From Methanobacterium sp. (GTDB lineage Archaea; Methanobacteriota; Methanobacteria; Methanobacteriales; Methanobacteriaceae), in contig JAHKLP010000074.1 in the NCBI GenBank assembly GCA_020855015.1, positions 1 to 9,353 of the forward strand: 9,353 nt of DNA, written 5' to 3'. The stretch's first letter is position 1. Every line of letters begins with the position of its first letter. Positions 1-8,773 of this stretch are shown one piece after another. Made by a program: the position numbers and the translations under genes. A model generated the notes under the pieces. The model had not been told where the DNA came from and did not search any database. It saw only the letters and a list, made by a program, of their open reading frames with translations.

Positions 1-2519
<2,519 letters not shown>

Positions 2520-2523
<4 letters not shown>

Positions 2524-3296
2524 TTTATCTTGAAAAAATCTATGAAATGCTCATCATGAGGGTAAGGTTTCTGTTGAACTTTTAATAAATTCTTTATTTT
2601 ACCAAAATAGAATGTTTCAAAGTTTTCAACACCCAAAATTTCCAACTCACCCCAATTAGCCTCTTTCAGGAATGGTGAGAGAAGTTTTTCGTTGAGAACA
2701 TCTGAACCTTCAGTTATAAAGTTAAAAGATGGCAATACAATCATCTTTTTATCCCGAAAATCGCCACTAAGGAAACATTTAATTTTTTCCATCCTTTCAC
2801 CACTCCTTACTCCCACTGCAGGGTGTTCATGTCCAATTATAATATTTTCCTCTTTAATATCATCCCAATTATCAGGAATCTTATCACCGTGCATTACCAC
2901 GAAATTTCCAGTTGAATAACGAGGATATACATCTAAATCGGTTTTATTGGCTATTATGGGGGTTAATGGGTCATGGTTGCCTTTGATCAGGATTATTTCC
3001 TCAAATCTTTCTTTCAAATAATCAATGAATTTTAAGGTTTCCTTCCATTCCTGGCGGCTGATCTTCCCAAATTCATGTTTCAAATCGCCATTAATAATTA
3101 CCTTTTCACAGTCAGTCCTGGAATGAATCTCCCCTATTCTCTTAATGATTTTAGGGTACTGGAATTTGGGTATCATTATTCCTTGATAATTCAGTGCTTC
3201 CTCATAGCCCAGGTGAAGATCTGAAATTATTAAGTGATCTTCAACTTCCAATGACAGATCTAAAATCTTAGCACCGTAAATATTATCAGATTTCAT
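2520..3296 (-). CDS. SbcD/Mre11-related metallophosphoesterase
   Basis: Calcineurin-like metallophosphoesterase of 258 residues, matching the size of the archaeal SbcD-related phosphoesterases rather than full Mre11. The dimetal site is complete: SDLHLG (D26, H28), NGDLKHE (D71), GNHD (106-109), VMHGD (H136) and GHEHP (155-159). It lacks the extra DNA-binding and capping domains of Mre11, and no Rad50 partner is in view. The start is supported by GAGGTT at 3306-3301, four bases before ATG. Its stop overlaps the lhr start. Established knowledge: small phosphoesterases of this kind also accompany Lhr-like helicases in bacteria (for example Pseudomonas Lhr-Core operons with an exonuclease and ligase). 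Inference: it acts on nucleic acid ends made available by Lhr. The substrate (DNA, RNA, or a 2',3'-cyclic phosphate) cannot be told from sequence. Confidence 0.9.
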
Positions 3297-3359
3297 CTAT
3301 AACCTCAAATATTAGAAAAAATATTAATTATTCCTTTTACAGAATTTGTTTCACTGAAT

Positions 3360-3380
3360 TTATGGTAATTATAACCATAA
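3360..3380. promoter_or_regulatory. 21-bp near-perfect palindrome, candidate operator
   Basis: TTATGGT and ACCATAA form inverted arms around a 7-base AATTATA centre. Nine of ten base pairs across the centre are complementary. It sits where transcription from the TATA box at 3398-3391 should start (about 25 bases downstream), so a bound dimer would block initiation of the phosphoesterase-lhr transcript. The operator role is inferred. Confidence 0.45.
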
Positions 3381-3390
3381 GGGATAGTGA

Positions 3391-3404
3391 TTTATAAATT
3401 TTGT
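3391..3404 (-). promoter_or_regulatory. BRE/TATA promoter for the phosphoesterase-lhr operon
   Basis: On the minus strand, ACAAAA (3404-3399) resembles a BRE and is followed directly by TTTATAAA (3398-3391), a canonical archaeal TATA box. The predicted start site near 3370 gives a leader of about 70 bases ending in GAGGTT before the ATG at 3296. The whole 3297-3481 spacer is AT-rich and contains no plausible gene. I see no strong minus-strand T-run after the gene ending at 3482. Confidence 0.5.
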
Positions 3405-3481
3405 TATAAACAGAAAAGTAATTATGATTTTTTATTATGGAATTTCTATTTTTTAAAAGTTCTAATTATGCAAATTTCAAG

Positions 3482-3724
3482 CTATAATTCTAGAATGTTA
3501 TCTTTAGGCCATAACCATGAGAAAAATAGGTGAATTAAGAGGATCAGTAGGAATGGTAGGAATAAAATGTTATGTATCTGGAATGAGAGTGTTTTATCCA
3601 GCAAGCCAACCGTGATAAATTCTATGCTTGGGTAATATGCAATTCCCAGGCCAGATAAGATTACAAGGAATATTAAGATTAATAGGGTAATGTGAACTAT
3701 TTTTTTGGTGGTTTTCCTATCCAT
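3482..3724 (-). CDS. Small two-helix membrane protein with conserved-looking histidines, putative partner of the molybdopterin protein
   Basis: Eighty residues starting MDRKTTKK, with two hydrophobic helices (about 11-31 and 49-72) joined by a short loop; the basic N-terminus predicts both ends in the cytoplasm. H11 sits at the start of helix 1, H51 at the start of helix 2 and H65 fourteen residues later in helix 2, a spacing like that of haem b ligands in membrane cytochromes. An ATG at 3739, directly after the preceding stop, would add five residues, but GAGGGGG (3734-3728) lies at proper distance before the ATG at 3724, so I prefer the shorter form. It directly follows the YedY-like gene, as msrQ accompanies msrP. 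Inference: a membrane electron-transfer or anchoring subunit. I do not recognise a named family, and haem binding is unproven. Confidence 0.75.
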   Translation of the reverse strand: MDRKTTKKIVHITLLILIFLVILSGLGIAYYPSIEFITVGLLDKTLSFQIHNILFLPFLLILLIHLFFSWLWPKDNILEL

Positions 3725-3727
3725 TTT

Positions 3728-3734
3728 CCCCCTC
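3728..3734 (-). promoter_or_regulatory. Ribosome binding site that decides the start of the small membrane protein
   Basis: GAGGGGG on the minus strand precedes the ATG at 3724 by three bases from its last G, and by about six from the GAGG core. It lies downstream of the alternative ATG at 3739, so it can serve only the shorter start. Confidence 0.55.
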
Positions 3735-3739
3735 GGCAT

Positions 3740-4369
3740 CTATTTAAGGAAGTTTTCGTTGAGATTGCCAGTATTGGAGTAACCTCTGCTTTCCCAGTAT
3801 CCCTGATAATTGGGATCATCTGATAGTTCAATTTTGTTAATCCATTTTATCCACTTATATCCCCATTTACTCTCAGCCACCAGTTGGAATGGGAAACCTC
3901 GCTCTGGGGCTATAGTGGCGTTGTTCATTTTATAAGCCATTATTATCTGGTTTTTTTGGACATATTCCAGGGGGAATGATGTTGAGTAACCATCTACTGC
4001 ATAGAAAATAATGGTATTGGCTTGGGGTAAAGGTTTAACATCATTTAGAATATCTTTCACCAGAACTCCCTCCCAGAGTATGTTTACACTCCATCCTTCC
4101 ACACAGTCAAGTTTAACCACCTTCTGGTAGTTAGAGAAATTTTTAACCTGATCATAGGTGTAATTTTTGGGTTTTACAACAAGTCCACTTACCTCCAGAT
4201 GGTAAGTATTAATGTCAACCTTTTGTGTTCCTTTAATGGAGTTTTCACGGAAATCATTAATGGAAGAGAGTTTTTCACCCTGATACTCATTTATTTCAAC
4301 AGAATCTAGGGATATTGTAGGTTGAGAAACAAAATCCAGGTTTACTACAATAGCTAAGATCATAATCAC
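3740..4369 (-). CDS. Membrane-anchored sulfite-oxidase/YedY-like molybdopterin oxidoreductase
   Basis: Single-domain oxidoreductase with the molybdopterin-binding fold of the sulfite oxidase/MsrP family, about 209 residues. C89 in LDCVEGWS is the expected molybdenum (or tungsten) thiolate ligand; YHLEVSGLV (56-64), the APERGFPFQLV loop and YKWIKWI are family landmarks, and GYWESRGYSN closes the domain. It has no haem or dimerisation domain. The listed start is GTG at 4369, with an ATG at 4363. However, the reading frame stays open upstream to ATA at 4405, encoding KKQYIALATIAV, which completes a basic-plus-hydrophobic membrane anchor; no ATG, GTG or TTG exists there before an in-frame TAA at 4408. 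No twin-arginine motif is visible. Its stop abuts the downstream membrane protein, suggesting one operon. The substrate is unknown. Confidence 0.88.
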   Translation of the reverse strand: MIMILAIVVNLDFVSQPTISLDSVEINEYQGEKLSSINDFRENSIKGTQKVDINTYHLEVSGLVVKPKNYTYDQVKNFSNYQKVVKLDCVEGWSVNILWEGVLVKDILNDVKPLPQANTIIFYAVDGYSTSFPLEYVQKNQIIMAYKMNNATIAPERGFPFQLVAESKWGYKWIKWINKIELSDDPNYQGYWESRGYSNTGNLNENFLK

Positions 4370-4402
4370 TGCTATTGTAGCCAGGGCAATGTATTGTTTT
4401 TT

Positions 4403-4415
4403 TATTTATATCCCC
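4403..4415 (-). promoter_or_regulatory. Ambiguous TATA-like and Shine-Dalgarno-like element before the molybdopterin gene
   Basis: The minus strand reads GGGG (4415-4412) then ATATAAATA. TATAAATA (4410-4403) could be a TATA box giving a start site near 4380 and an almost leaderless GTG start at 4369. Alternatively GGGG could be a ribosome binding site six bases before an ATA codon at 4405. Both cannot be fully right, and sequence alone does not decide. Confidence 0.25.
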
Positions 4416-4441
4416 ACGCCAACTTTTTTTAAGATATGCAC

Positions 4442-5986
4442 TTATTTTTCACTGTAAAGCTGGGTGACTGGTAAGTTGCGTAACCAGCCCAGATCACTCT
4501 GGTATAACATTCGAATATCTTTAATTCCCAGTTGTATCATAGCCAGGCGTTCAATTCCCAGTCCAAATGCTGCGACTGGTGTTTCAACTCCTAATGGTTC
4601 TAAAACTTCGGGGCGGAACATTCCCGACCCTCCCAGTTCTATCCAGCTTTGCTTCTCTGGCAGGTAAATTTCACATTCTGTTGAAAGATAAGTGTAAGGG
4701 AAATATGCTGGTCTGAAACGAACTTCAAAGCCCAGTTGATGGTAAAATTCTTTGAGTATTCCTAGCAGGTTCTTGAAGTTTATATCCTCGGCAGCCACAA
4801 TACCCTCAACTTGGTGGAACTCTGGAAGATGCTTGTAAGTAATGGTTTCCCTGCGGAAAACCCGGCCCACAGAGAACATCTTTAGGGGTGGTTTATTCTC
4901 CGCCAAAAAACGGGCAGATACGCAGGTGGTATGGGTTCTAAGTACTGATTGCCGGGCTACATCTTTATCCCACTCGTAACCCCATCCCTCACTCCCGGTC
5001 TGACCACCATCTTCGTGAGCCTCTGACACCTTTTCCACCAGATTATCAGAGGGTAGTTGGGTGCTTTCAGGTGATTTAACATAGAAAGTGTCCTGCATCT
5101 CCCTAGCCGCATGATCCTGGGGTTGGAAGAGGCAGTCAAAGTTCCAAAATGCTGATTCGAGTATGGTGCCTCTGGATTCAGTGAAACCAAGATTCAGAAA
5201 TATTCGACGTATTTCTTCAATAGTACGCTGCAAAGGATGCATTTTACCAGGAAAGACAATTGGATGTTCTGCATTTATATCGTATCCCCGGTAATGTAGA
5301 TTCTTCCAGGCACCAGTTTTCAGGTGTTCATGGGTAAGTTGAGTGGCTTCCTCCTTAATTTCGAAGCCATGATCCAGGATTTCCTGACCTTTTGGGGTAA
5401 CCTTCAATGTGTAACTAGAACTTTTATTTAAATTAATAAGTCCTTTCCTTTTTTTGAGTAGTTGGAATCCTTCCTTTAGGGATGATGATAAACCATCAAT
5501 GGTTAACATTTTCCCAGAATCCAAGATAGTTTTTAGGAGAATTTCATCAATTCCAGGTTTTTCTAATGCTTTTTCACCTTGTGGAGTAATTGTGACTTGG
5601 CCTTTGTCCAGGGCTGCCCAACCCTTTTTAAGAAGCCATCCAATGGCAATTTTTACCTCTGAAGATTGGATTCCTGATTTTGATGAGAGATCCTTCATAT
5701 GGATGGTTTGTTCAGTATTAAGGGCTTCAAGTATCTTCCGCTCAGGCAAGCCCTCCTGAGCATAATCTGCACCGGAAGGGCCCAGACTCAAGAATTCATC
5801 CACATCCTTCTCAACTTCAATAATTCCTTTGGATTCCAGTGCGCCTGCAGCACTCATAACTTGTTTTATATTTAAATCCTCTCTTTCAGCCACATCTTCA
5901 GGTAAGGCTTCTCCTCCAGCCTCTCCCATGGCTTTTAACACCTTCTTCTCGTACAGGTGCATTTGATTGATCATCTTATCTATCAT
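4442..5986 (-). CDS. pheS: Phenylalanyl-tRNA synthetase alpha subunit
   Basis: Catalytic subunit of class II phenylalanyl-tRNA synthetase, which charges tRNA-Phe together with the beta subunit (PheT, not in this window). At 514 residues it has the archaeal/eukaryotic length: the first 200 or so residues form repeated winged-helix-like segments (for example LPERKILEALN and KAMGEAGGEALPEDVAERE), followed by the catalytic core. Core landmarks are GFTESRGTILESAFWNFD, FQPQDHAAREMQDTFY, class II motif 2 RVFRRETI with KHLPEFHQVEG (375-395), GSGMFRPEVL, and motif 3 GLGIERLAM (475-483). The start at 5986 is backed by GAGGTT at 5997-5992. The start of the next gene downstream lies 36 to 72 bases away and no T-run terminator is evident, so readthrough is possible. 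Confidence 0.98.
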   Translation of the reverse strand: MIDKMINQMHLYEKKVLKAMGEAGGEALPEDVAEREDLNIKQVMSAAGALESKGIIEVEKDVDEFLSLGPSGADYAQEGLPERKILEALNTEQTIHMKDLSSKSGIQSSEVKIAIGWLLKKGWAALDKGQVTITPQGEKALEKPGIDEILLKTILDSGKMLTIDGLSSSLKEGFQLLKKRKGLINLNKSSSYTLKVTPKGQEILDHGFEIKEEATQLTHEHLKTGAWKNLHYRGYDINAEHPIVFPGKMHPLQRTIEEIRRIFLNLGFTESRGTILESAFWNFDCLFQPQDHAAREMQDTFYVKSPESTQLPSDNLVEKVSEAHEDGGQTGSEGWGYEWDKDVARQSVLRTHTTCVSARFLAENKPPLKMFSVGRVFRRETITYKHLPEFHQVEGIVAAEDINFKNLLGILKEFYHQLGFEVRFRPAYFPYTYLSTECEIYLPEKQSWIELGGSGMFRPEVLEPLGVETPVAAFGLGIERLAMIQLGIKDIRMLYQSDLGWLRNLPVTQLYSEK

Positions 5987-6021
5987 TGTAAACCTCGATA
6001 ACTCTTATTGGATATGTATTC

Positions 6022-6029
6022 TATAAAAT
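6022..6029 (-). promoter_or_regulatory. Possible TATA box for pheS
   Basis: TTTTATAG on the minus strand lies about 25 bases before position 5998, where the GAGGTT ribosome binding site begins, giving a short leader. The upstream flank GAAGGAGA is purine-rich. The 89-base spacer 5987-6075 shows nothing else. Confidence 0.35.
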
Positions 6030-6075
6030 CTCCTTCATTGATGTATTTGATTATCTATTATTAATTGATTTATCA

Positions 6076-6999
6076 TTAAAATTTGGATTTATAATCATCA
6101 TAACCATCTAAATATGCCACCATAAGGGATGATGCTGTGAAATCTGCAGTGGTTCCAGGATTCAAATCGTTTTTTATCATTTCCTGGTCAAATTTCTCCA
6201 CTAACTTTAGACCATTATTAGTTAATATTCCGCCTTCTTCCAATATAGCCTTTGCATCTTGAGACACTTCTCTGGCTTTTTCTTCTCCGTATTTACGGCT
6301 GATGAGAGTGTCGGGAACTTCTGCTAGAATGGTGAGGAATGTTTGCACTGTAGCCTCATTAACACCATATTCTGTTTTTATTTTTTTAAATAATGGAAAA
6401 CCTATATCTAAAGTCACGGGCATCTGATTAGTAAGTTCATATGATAGGCGATCCCATTCTGATGACATTTCCAGAACACGGAACATGTTTATGTTTTCGT
6501 CTAGGAGTTTCTGAAGGGAACTATCACTCCCGACATCCAATTCTTCCTGTTCACCCATTCCACCAGCATCAGCAATATTGATGGCTTGGTAAAGATTTAC
6601 AGCATCCTTTGCGGTTGTTAATTTCATTATCTGATGGATTTTACTCCCCAACTCATCAACAGTTTCCATCATTCCTGCAGCAGCACAGATGGGAGCTAGC
6701 AGCATGATGATTCCTAGATTTGTGTTGTTAGCCACCCAGCGATCTGTTTCAGTAACTGCATCCAGGATTAGACTTCCAAGACCAATTTCTCCCCATTTTA
6801 CGGGCATATCACTCAAATTTAGCCCATTTTTCGCGGCTTTTTCCATGGTTTTCCCTATGGCTATTCCGCTAAGAAGAAAATCTTCAAAAACCATGTCAGA
6901 GAAGTTCTGAGTTCTATGGACATTTCCTGGCTTGGGATGTCCACTAACTTCCAGTACAGATGCTATCTGGGCGCATTTACCTACAAAAACAGGGTCCAA
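6076..6999 (-). CDS. CitG-family (triphosphoribosyl-dephospho-CoA synthase-like) protein
   Basis: 307 residues of the CitG/MdcB family, whose bacterial members make 2'-(5''-triphosphoribosyl)-3'-dephospho-CoA, precursor of the citrate lyase and malonate decarboxylase prosthetic group. Family signatures visible: CAQIASVLEVSGHPKPGNVHR near the N-terminus, FEDFLLSGIAIG, NLGIIMLLAPICAAA, ADAGGMGEQEELDVGSD, and the C-terminal LNPGTTADFTASSLMVAYLDG. It starts at TTG; GAGGTGA (7010-7004) sits four bases upstream and an in-frame TGA follows immediately, so no other start is available. No acyl-carrier protein, lyase or decarboxylase gene is nearby, and methanogens generally lack those enzymes, so the family call is firm but the actual reaction is open. 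It lies 50 bases after hemB and may share its transcript. Confidence 0.88.
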   Translation of the reverse strand: MDPVFVGKCAQIASVLEVSGHPKPGNVHRTQNFSDMVFEDFLLSGIAIGKTMEKAAKNGLNLSDMPVKWGEIGLGSLILDAVTETDRWVANNTNLGIIMLLAPICAAAGMMETVDELGSKIHQIMKLTTAKDAVNLYQAINIADAGGMGEQEELDVGSDSSLQKLLDENINMFRVLEMSSEWDRLSYELTNQMPVTLDIGFPLFKKIKTEYGVNEATVQTFLTILAEVPDTLISRKYGEEKAREVSQDAKAILEEGGILTNNGLKLVEKFDQEMIKNDLNPGTTADFTASSLMVAYLDGYDDYKSKF

Positions 7000-7003
7000 A
7001 ATT

Positions 7004-7010
7004 TCACCTC
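7004..7010 (-). promoter_or_regulatory. Strong ribosome binding site fixing a TTG start
   Basis: GAGGTGA on the minus strand is a near-full complement to the archaeal 16S rRNA 3' end. It lies four bases before TTG at 6999; the in-frame TGA at 7011-7009 overlaps it and excludes any longer reading. Confidence 0.8.
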
Positions 7011-7049
7011 AGCACATATAATTATACCTATTTTTTCCAAGTAGTTAAC

Positions 7050-8033
7050 TCAGCATTCTTCATGAATATTTCCTTCCAAAAACTCAGGGGCAAAATGAGA
7101 GATTATAAGATCGGCCCCAGCTCTTTTAATCGATAGCAATGATTCGTAGATGGATTCTTCAGTCAGATATCCTGCTTCTATCCCTGCTTTGAGCATTGAA
7201 TATTCACCACTTACCTGATAAGCAGCAGTGGGAACCTGGAAAGTTTCTTTCACCTTGCTGATAACATCAAGGTAAGCCATGGCTGGTTTTACCATTACTA
7301 TGTCTGCACCTTCCTCCAAGTCTAGTTCTGTTTCCAGCAGTGCTTCTTCAACATTGGAAGGACTCATCTGGTGGGTTTTACGGTCTCCGAAGGATGGCTC
7401 TGAACACACCGCATCCCGGAATGGGGCATAAAATGATGATGCATATTTAGCGGAGTATGACATGATTAATGTATCCTGAAAACCGCCATCGTCCAGTAGT
7501 TTCCGAATTTCACCTACCCTGCCATCCATCATATCAGATGGTGCTACAATATCTGCTCCTGCTTCCGCATGGCTCAGGGCGGTTTTGGCCAACAATCGCA
7601 GGCTTTCGTCATTAACAATTTCATTTCCTTCCACAATTCCGCAGTGCCCATGGCTGGTGTACTGGCAGAGGCAGACATCGGTGATTACCACCAGTTCAGT
7701 TTCTGCTTTAAGGCGCCTGACAGTCTGTTGCACAATCCCATCATCAGAATAGGCTGCAGTTCCCATTTCATCCTTTTCTTCAGGCATTCCAAAGAGTAAA
7801 ACAGACTGAAGACCCATCTTTTCCAGCCTTTTAGCTTCATCCACAGAATCCTCCAGACTGTAACGATACTGGCCAGGCATGGTGTCAATAGGTTCCCCTG
7901 CACCTTCTTCGAGCTCCTCTTTAACAAAGAGGGGATAAATGAAATCTTCTGCCTGAAGGGTTGTTTCTCGGAGGATCTTCCTAATCTGGGGGGTTTTTCT
8001 AAGCCTGCGCATGCGACGGGTTGGGAATTGCAT
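7050..8033 (-). CDS. hemB: Delta-aminolevulinic acid dehydratase (porphobilinogen synthase)
   Basis: Condenses two 5-aminolevulinate molecules to porphobilinogen, an early cytosolic step toward F430, corrinoids and sirohaem-type tetrapyrroles. Full family length of 327 residues. The active site is complete: zinc-type cysteines C121, C123 and C131 in DVCLCQYTSHGHCG, APSDMMDGRVG (164-174), first lysine K196 in YSAKYASSFYAPFRDA, and Schiff-base lysine K249 in MVKPAMAYLDVI. The N-terminal arm FPTRRMRRLRKTPQIR is typical of the octameric enzyme. ATG at 8033 is preceded by GGTGAT (8042-8037), three bases upstream. It begins 16 bases after the hepT stop, so it probably lies in a transcript including the nucleotidyltransferase/HEPN pair. 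An overlapping 119-codon open frame (8044-7685) is a shadow. Confidence 0.98.
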   Translation of the reverse strand: MQFPTRRMRRLRKTPQIRKILRETTLQAEDFIYPLFVKEELEEGAGEPIDTMPGQYRYSLEDSVDEAKRLEKMGLQSVLLFGMPEEKDEMGTAAYSDDGIVQQTVRRLKAETELVVITDVCLCQYTSHGHCGIVEGNEIVNDESLRLLAKTALSHAEAGADIVAPSDMMDGRVGEIRKLLDDGGFQDTLIMSYSAKYASSFYAPFRDAVCSEPSFGDRKTHQMSPSNVEEALLETELDLEEGADIVMVKPAMAYLDVISKVKETFQVPTAAYQVSGEYSMLKAGIEAGYLTEESIYESLLSIKRAGADLIISHFAPEFLEGNIHEEC

Positions 8034-8049
8034 ATTATCACCATAATAA

Positions 8050-8388
8050 TTAAAATTCTTCTAAAACTTTCTCTATGAGGGGTTTAATATCTGGTATGTC
8101 ATTGATGGCGGTTAACCACACGCTCTCTAAATTGACTCCAAAATAGAAGTTAATGACTTTATCTCTCATGCCAGCCATGTCTTTCCATGGTATTTCCGGA
8201 TATTTTTCTCTAAAGGAAGGGGGGACATGCTTTACAGCTTCTCCAATAATTTCAATACATCTTATAACTGCATAATGAGTTTTTTCATCATTAACAAAAT
8301 CATCATACTGCATTCCATTAATGAATATTTCAATGCGGGTTATATTTTCAAGCACATCTTTAATATAGATTGAGATATCCCTTTTCAT
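8050..8388 (-). CDS. hepT: HepT-like HEPN domain protein with altered catalytic histidine
   Basis: 112 residues, all-helical HEPN fold of the DUF86/HepT group, encoded directly after a MntA-type nucleotidyltransferase. In characterised MntA/HepT toxin-antitoxin pairs, HepT is an RNase toxin with an R-x4-H-x-Y motif, and MntA neutralises it by attaching AMP to the motif tyrosine. Here the motif reads RDKVINFY: R75 and Y82 are kept, but the histidine is N80 (AAC, one base from CAC). The neighbouring landmarks YAVIRCIEIIGEAVKHV, PWKDMAGMRD and FGVNLESVW are normal. The start ATG overlaps the mntA stop as ATGA. Inference: the protein may be a weakened toxin or an inactive regulator; the unchanged surroundings argue against general decay. 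Confidence 0.9.
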   Translation of the reverse strand: MKRDISIYIKDVLENITRIEIFINGMQYDDFVNDEKTHYAVIRCIEIIGEAVKHVPPSFREKYPEIPWKDMAGMRDKVINFYFGVNLESVWLTAINDIPDIKPLIEKVLEEF

Positions 8389-8678
8389 AAATAACTAACC
8401 TCATTAAGAATATTATTTCTTAATTCGGGTCTAATATCGCTTTCAGGGACTACATCAACTTTTACACCGGTTATTTTTTGTAAGAAGTTCTCAAAATTCA
8501 CTAACTTCAATAAACTTACTGGTTCAGAAAAGTCCACAATTATATCCAGGTCACTATCTTCTTTTTCTTCTCCTCGAACATAGGAACCAAAGATTCCTAT
8601 TTTTTTGACATTATAATTTTCCTCTATTATCTCCTTATTTTTAGTCAAGATGTCTCTTATTTCAATGAGGTTTTTCAT
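8385..8678 (-). CDS. mntA: MntA-like minimal nucleotidyltransferase
   Basis: 97-residue minimal nucleotidyltransferase of the DNA polymerase beta superfamily. The signature GSYVRGEEKEDSDLD fits G-S-x10-D-x-D exactly (G31, S32, D43, D45), and D75 in VKVDVV supplies the third metal-binding acid, so catalysis should be possible. In known systems such proteins transfer AMP to a tyrosine of the paired HEPN toxin. The start at 8678 is supported by GGTG (8688-8685) five bases upstream. Its last codons overlap hepT by four bases. The antitoxin comes first in transcription order, and the hemB gene follows the pair closely. Confidence 0.92.
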   Translation of the reverse strand: MKNLIEIRDILTKNKEIIEENYNVKKIGIFGSYVRGEEKEDSDLDIIVDFSEPVSLLKLVNFENFLQKITGVKVDVVPESDIRPELRNNILNEVSYL

Positions 8679-8773
8679 AGTGACACCATTAATTGGTTTT
8701 ATAGTTTATATTGATAATTTTAATTATGTTCCATTTATGTATTTATTATTTTGTCAATGAAAAAGTAATGAAA
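8679..8773 (-). promoter_or_regulatory. AT-rich spacer holding the probable promoter of mntA-hepT
   Basis: This 95-base spacer is strongly AT-rich. On the minus strand several TATA-like strings occur (AATAATAAATAC, AATATAAAC, CTATAAAAC), of which none is clearly best placed. ATAATT and AATTAT (8714-8727) form a short inverted repeat that could be an autoregulation site, though such repeats are expected by chance here. Confidence 0.3.

Noticed and set aside
3316..3321. T6 run on the minus strand as a terminator
   Set aside because: It lies in the predicted leader of the phosphoesterase gene, downstream of its promoter, and has no stem before it.
3737..3739. ATG at 3739 as the start of the small membrane protein
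   Set aside because: The only good ribosome binding site lies downstream of this ATG and in front of the one at 3724; the longer form is not excluded.
4424..4430. Terminator after pheS at a homopolymer run
   Set aside because: The run is A7 on the transcribed (minus-strand) message, not T, so it does not fit an archaeal U-rich terminator.
5454..5759. 101-codon plus-strand open frame inside pheS
   Set aside because: It is antisense to a full, well-conserved pheS, and its translation shows no domain.
7685..8044. 119-codon open frame on the minus strand overlapping the hemB N-terminal half
   Set aside because: It runs in another frame of hemB, whose protein is complete with all active-site residues, and it resembles no family.
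8714..8727. ATAATT-TT-AATTAT inverted repeat as the mntA-hepT operator
   Set aside because: Six-base arms made only of A and T are expected by chance in so AT-rich a spacer; it is mentioned only as a possibility.
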